Below, one piece after another: positions 41,602-42,432 of a stretch of DNA of 42,432 bases (its first letter is position 1; the number at the start of each line of letters is the position of its first letter). The stretch lies in assembly GCF_000282575.1 (NCBI RefSeq), contig NZ_AKJA01000100.1:1-42432 (forward strand). Direction: 5' to 3'. The stretch is from Herbaspirillum sp. YR522 (lineage in GTDB: Bacteria; Pseudomonadota; Gammaproteobacteria; Burkholderiales; Burkholderiaceae_D). The notes under the pieces were generated by a model. It saw only the letters and a list, made by a program, of their open reading frames with translations. It was not told the DNA's origin and made no database searches. Both the position numbers and the translations under genes were made by a program.

Positions 41602-42030
41602 TTACAAGCCGGTCAGGATCTGCCGCAATGACTCGGGCAGGGCCATCGATTTTTCCTTGACGAAATCAACCCAGACGATCTTGGCACCGCCATCAGCATA
41701 GATGATGTCGGGCCGGTCGGCGTCGCGCATCAGGTAGGTAGTTTCCACACTGGAGCGGCCCAGCTTGCCGGCAAACATCTCCACAGCCACCGTGGCCGGA
41801 TATTTAAGCTGGCGCCGGAAGTTGCAATGGGCACTGACGATCACCGGCCCGCTGTCGCCGCCCACGGTCGGCCCCACCGCCGTATCGAGCCACTCGACCC
41901 GGCATTGCTCGGTGAAGCGGAAGTAGACGGTATTGTTGACATGGCCCAGCGCGTCCATGTCGCCCCAGCGCACCGGAATGCGGGCGGTGTGCAGCAAGTG
42001 GAAGGTGACGTCTGCGTCTTGAATGCTCAT
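41602..42030 (-). CDS. Acyl-CoA thioesterase, hotdog fold (4HBT type)
   Basis: Cytoplasmic thioesterase of 142 aa. The conserved active-site region RWGDMDALGHVNNTVYFRF is at about 21-39 with the catalytic Asp at 26; the rest (HCNFRRQLKYPATVAVEM, AKIVWVDF) follows the single hotdog domain of YbgC/FadM-like enzymes. The substrate is an acyl-CoA of unknown length. AAGGAC lies before the ATG at 42030; codons further upstream in the open frame run into the divergent promoter region. It precedes livK on the same strand by 126 bp and is divergent from ETF:ubiquinone oxidoreductase, which fits fatty-acid or amino-acid oxidation. Confidence 0.88.
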   Translation of the reverse strand: MSIQDADVTFHLLHTARIPVRWGDMDALGHVNNTVYFRFTEQCRVEWLDTAVGPTVGGDSGPVIVSAHCNFRRQLKYPATVAVEMFAGKLGRSSVETTYLMRDADRPDIIYADGGAKIVWVDFVKEKSMALPESLRQILTGL

Positions 42031-42150
42031 TGCTGTCCTTATTAGTGCGGTCATTGATCCGGTGTAACTGACATCGGCCACCTCGGCGGCCGCCAATCCA
42101 ATAAAATACGCGTCATTGCCTGAAAACACAGCGGGGCCGGAAAAACTTTC

Positions 42151-42170
42151 ATTTATCGGAGGCGATAAAT
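42151..42170. promoter_or_regulatory. Palindrome ATTTATCG-GAGG-CGATAAAT
   Basis: A perfect 8-bp inverted repeat with a 4-nt centre lies in the divergent region between the thioesterase and the ETF:ubiquinone oxidoreductase genes. It looks like a dimeric repressor site; it also encloses a GGAGG that could serve the small ORF at 42173. Confidence 0.45.
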
Positions 42171-42172
42171 AA

Positions 42173-42244
42173 ATGCGTAGGCCCTGGCGTCATTGCGGAA
42201 AATGCTTAACAATAGCACGATCGTTCGCAAATACGCTTTTATAA
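42173..42244 (+). CDS. Possible 23-aa leader ORF upstream of ETF:ubiquinone oxidoreductase
   Basis: ATG CGT AGG ... to TAA, 24 codons, with a strong GGAGG 10 nt before the ATG. The product is basic ([12 protein letters not shown]...). It ends 16 bp before the next gene. It is too short to be sure and may be chance; reported because its ribosome-binding site is the centre of the palindrome at 42151-42170. Confidence 0.22.
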   Translation: MRRPWRHCGKCLTIARSFANTLL

Positions 42245-42260
42245 AGATAACGGGACACCC

Positions 42261-42432
42261 ATGACTTCTGCTCAAGAACTGCTGCAACAATACGGCCCGC
42301 GCGAGGCCATGGAATATGACGTGGTGATCGTCGGCGGCGGGCCGGCCGGATTGTCGGCGGCGATCCGCCTCAAACAGCTGGCCGTCCAGTCGGGCAAGGA
42401 AGTCGGCGTGTGCGTGCTGGAAAAGGGCAGCG
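42261..42432 (+). CDS. Electron-transfer-flavoprotein:ubiquinone oxidoreductase (5' part, runs off window)
   Basis: The first 57 codons are visible. Residues 1-16 ([16 protein letters not shown]) lead into the FAD-binding Rossmann motif [20 protein letters not shown] and VCVLEKGS. This start is characteristic of ETF-QO (FixC/EtfD), the membrane-associated FAD/4Fe-4S enzyme that passes electrons from ETF, reduced by acyl-CoA dehydrogenases, to ubiquinone. Only the N-terminus is present, so the iron-sulfur part cannot be checked. It is divergent from an acyl-CoA thioesterase, which agrees with a role in acyl-CoA oxidation. Confidence 0.85.
   Translation, partial: MTSAQELLQQYGPREAMEYDVVIVGGGPAGLSAAIRLKQLAVQSGKEVGVCVLEKGS

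Noticed and set aside
1..42432. tRNA, rRNA, CRISPR, IS element or prophage genes
   Set aside because: No CCA-ended cloverleaf-like segment, regularly spaced repeat, transposase or integrase motif was recognised by eye on either strand; short RNA genes could still be missed without a covariance search.

Overview
The window is GC-rich Gram-negative chromosome. Its gene content and protein styles suggest a betaproteobacterium of the order Burkholderiales, plausibly Oxalobacteraceae (Herbaspirillum/Massilia-like). That placement is inference from gene content; there is no rRNA gene to test it. I saw no tRNA, rRNA, CRISPR array, transposase or prophage gene.

Left part (1-7.0 kb, minus strand): a chemosensory operon in the order wspA-B-C-D-E-F (receptor, CheW, CheR-TPR, CheW, CheA-REC hybrid, CheB), with overlapping stops and starts. 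The window cuts wspF, and the diguanylate cyclase wspR would be expected just outside. By homology this is a surface-sensing pathway controlling cyclic di-GMP. Next (7.2-12.0 kb, minus strand) comes mfd-serB-small membrane protein, ending at a clear intrinsic terminator. Divergent from mfd is ispD-ispF (MEP isoprenoid pathway), then a cold-shock protein gene with a leader and a strong terminator.

14.0-20.1 kb is the anomaly. A single gene of 1851 codons with visibly lower G+C encodes a large toxin-like protein: an acidic N-terminus, two separated hydrophobic regions (the second reminiscent of TcdA/TcdB or Mcf pore-forming segments), and a C-terminus with degenerate RTX-type Gly/Asp repeats. 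No secretion, activation or immunity gene lies next to it. It has a long non-coding upstream region and its own terminator.

20.1-27.5 kb holds malate synthase A (aceB) divergent from a LysR regulator, then a MipA/OmpV outer-membrane protein gene leading a response regulator and histidine kinase operon. Upstream of mipA is a direct repeat with 11-bp period, as expected for an OmpR-family site. A second methyl-accepting chemotaxis protein follows on the minus strand.

27.7-33.3 kb holds a MocR-type (GntR/aminotransferase) regulator divergent from a class II HMG-CoA reductase, followed by an orphan periplasmic binding protein and an MFS transporter. ispD and ispF show that the MEP route is present, so the reductase is more likely to serve mevalonate catabolism than synthesis. 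The regulator/reductase intergenic region carries three copies of a GGTACAG element.

33.3-36.2 kb has an alpha/beta hydrolase, a DUF2076-like protein, and a small protein with an F-box-like motif followed by leucine-rich repeats, a layout resembling GALA-type effectors. 36.5-41.5 kb is a branched-chain amino acid (LIV-type) ABC transporter operon, livK-livH-livMG-livF, in which permease LivM and ATPase LivG are fused. A strong hairpin separates livK from livH. The window ends with a hotdog-fold thioesterase divergent from the start of electron-transfer-flavoprotein:ubiquinone oxidoreductase.
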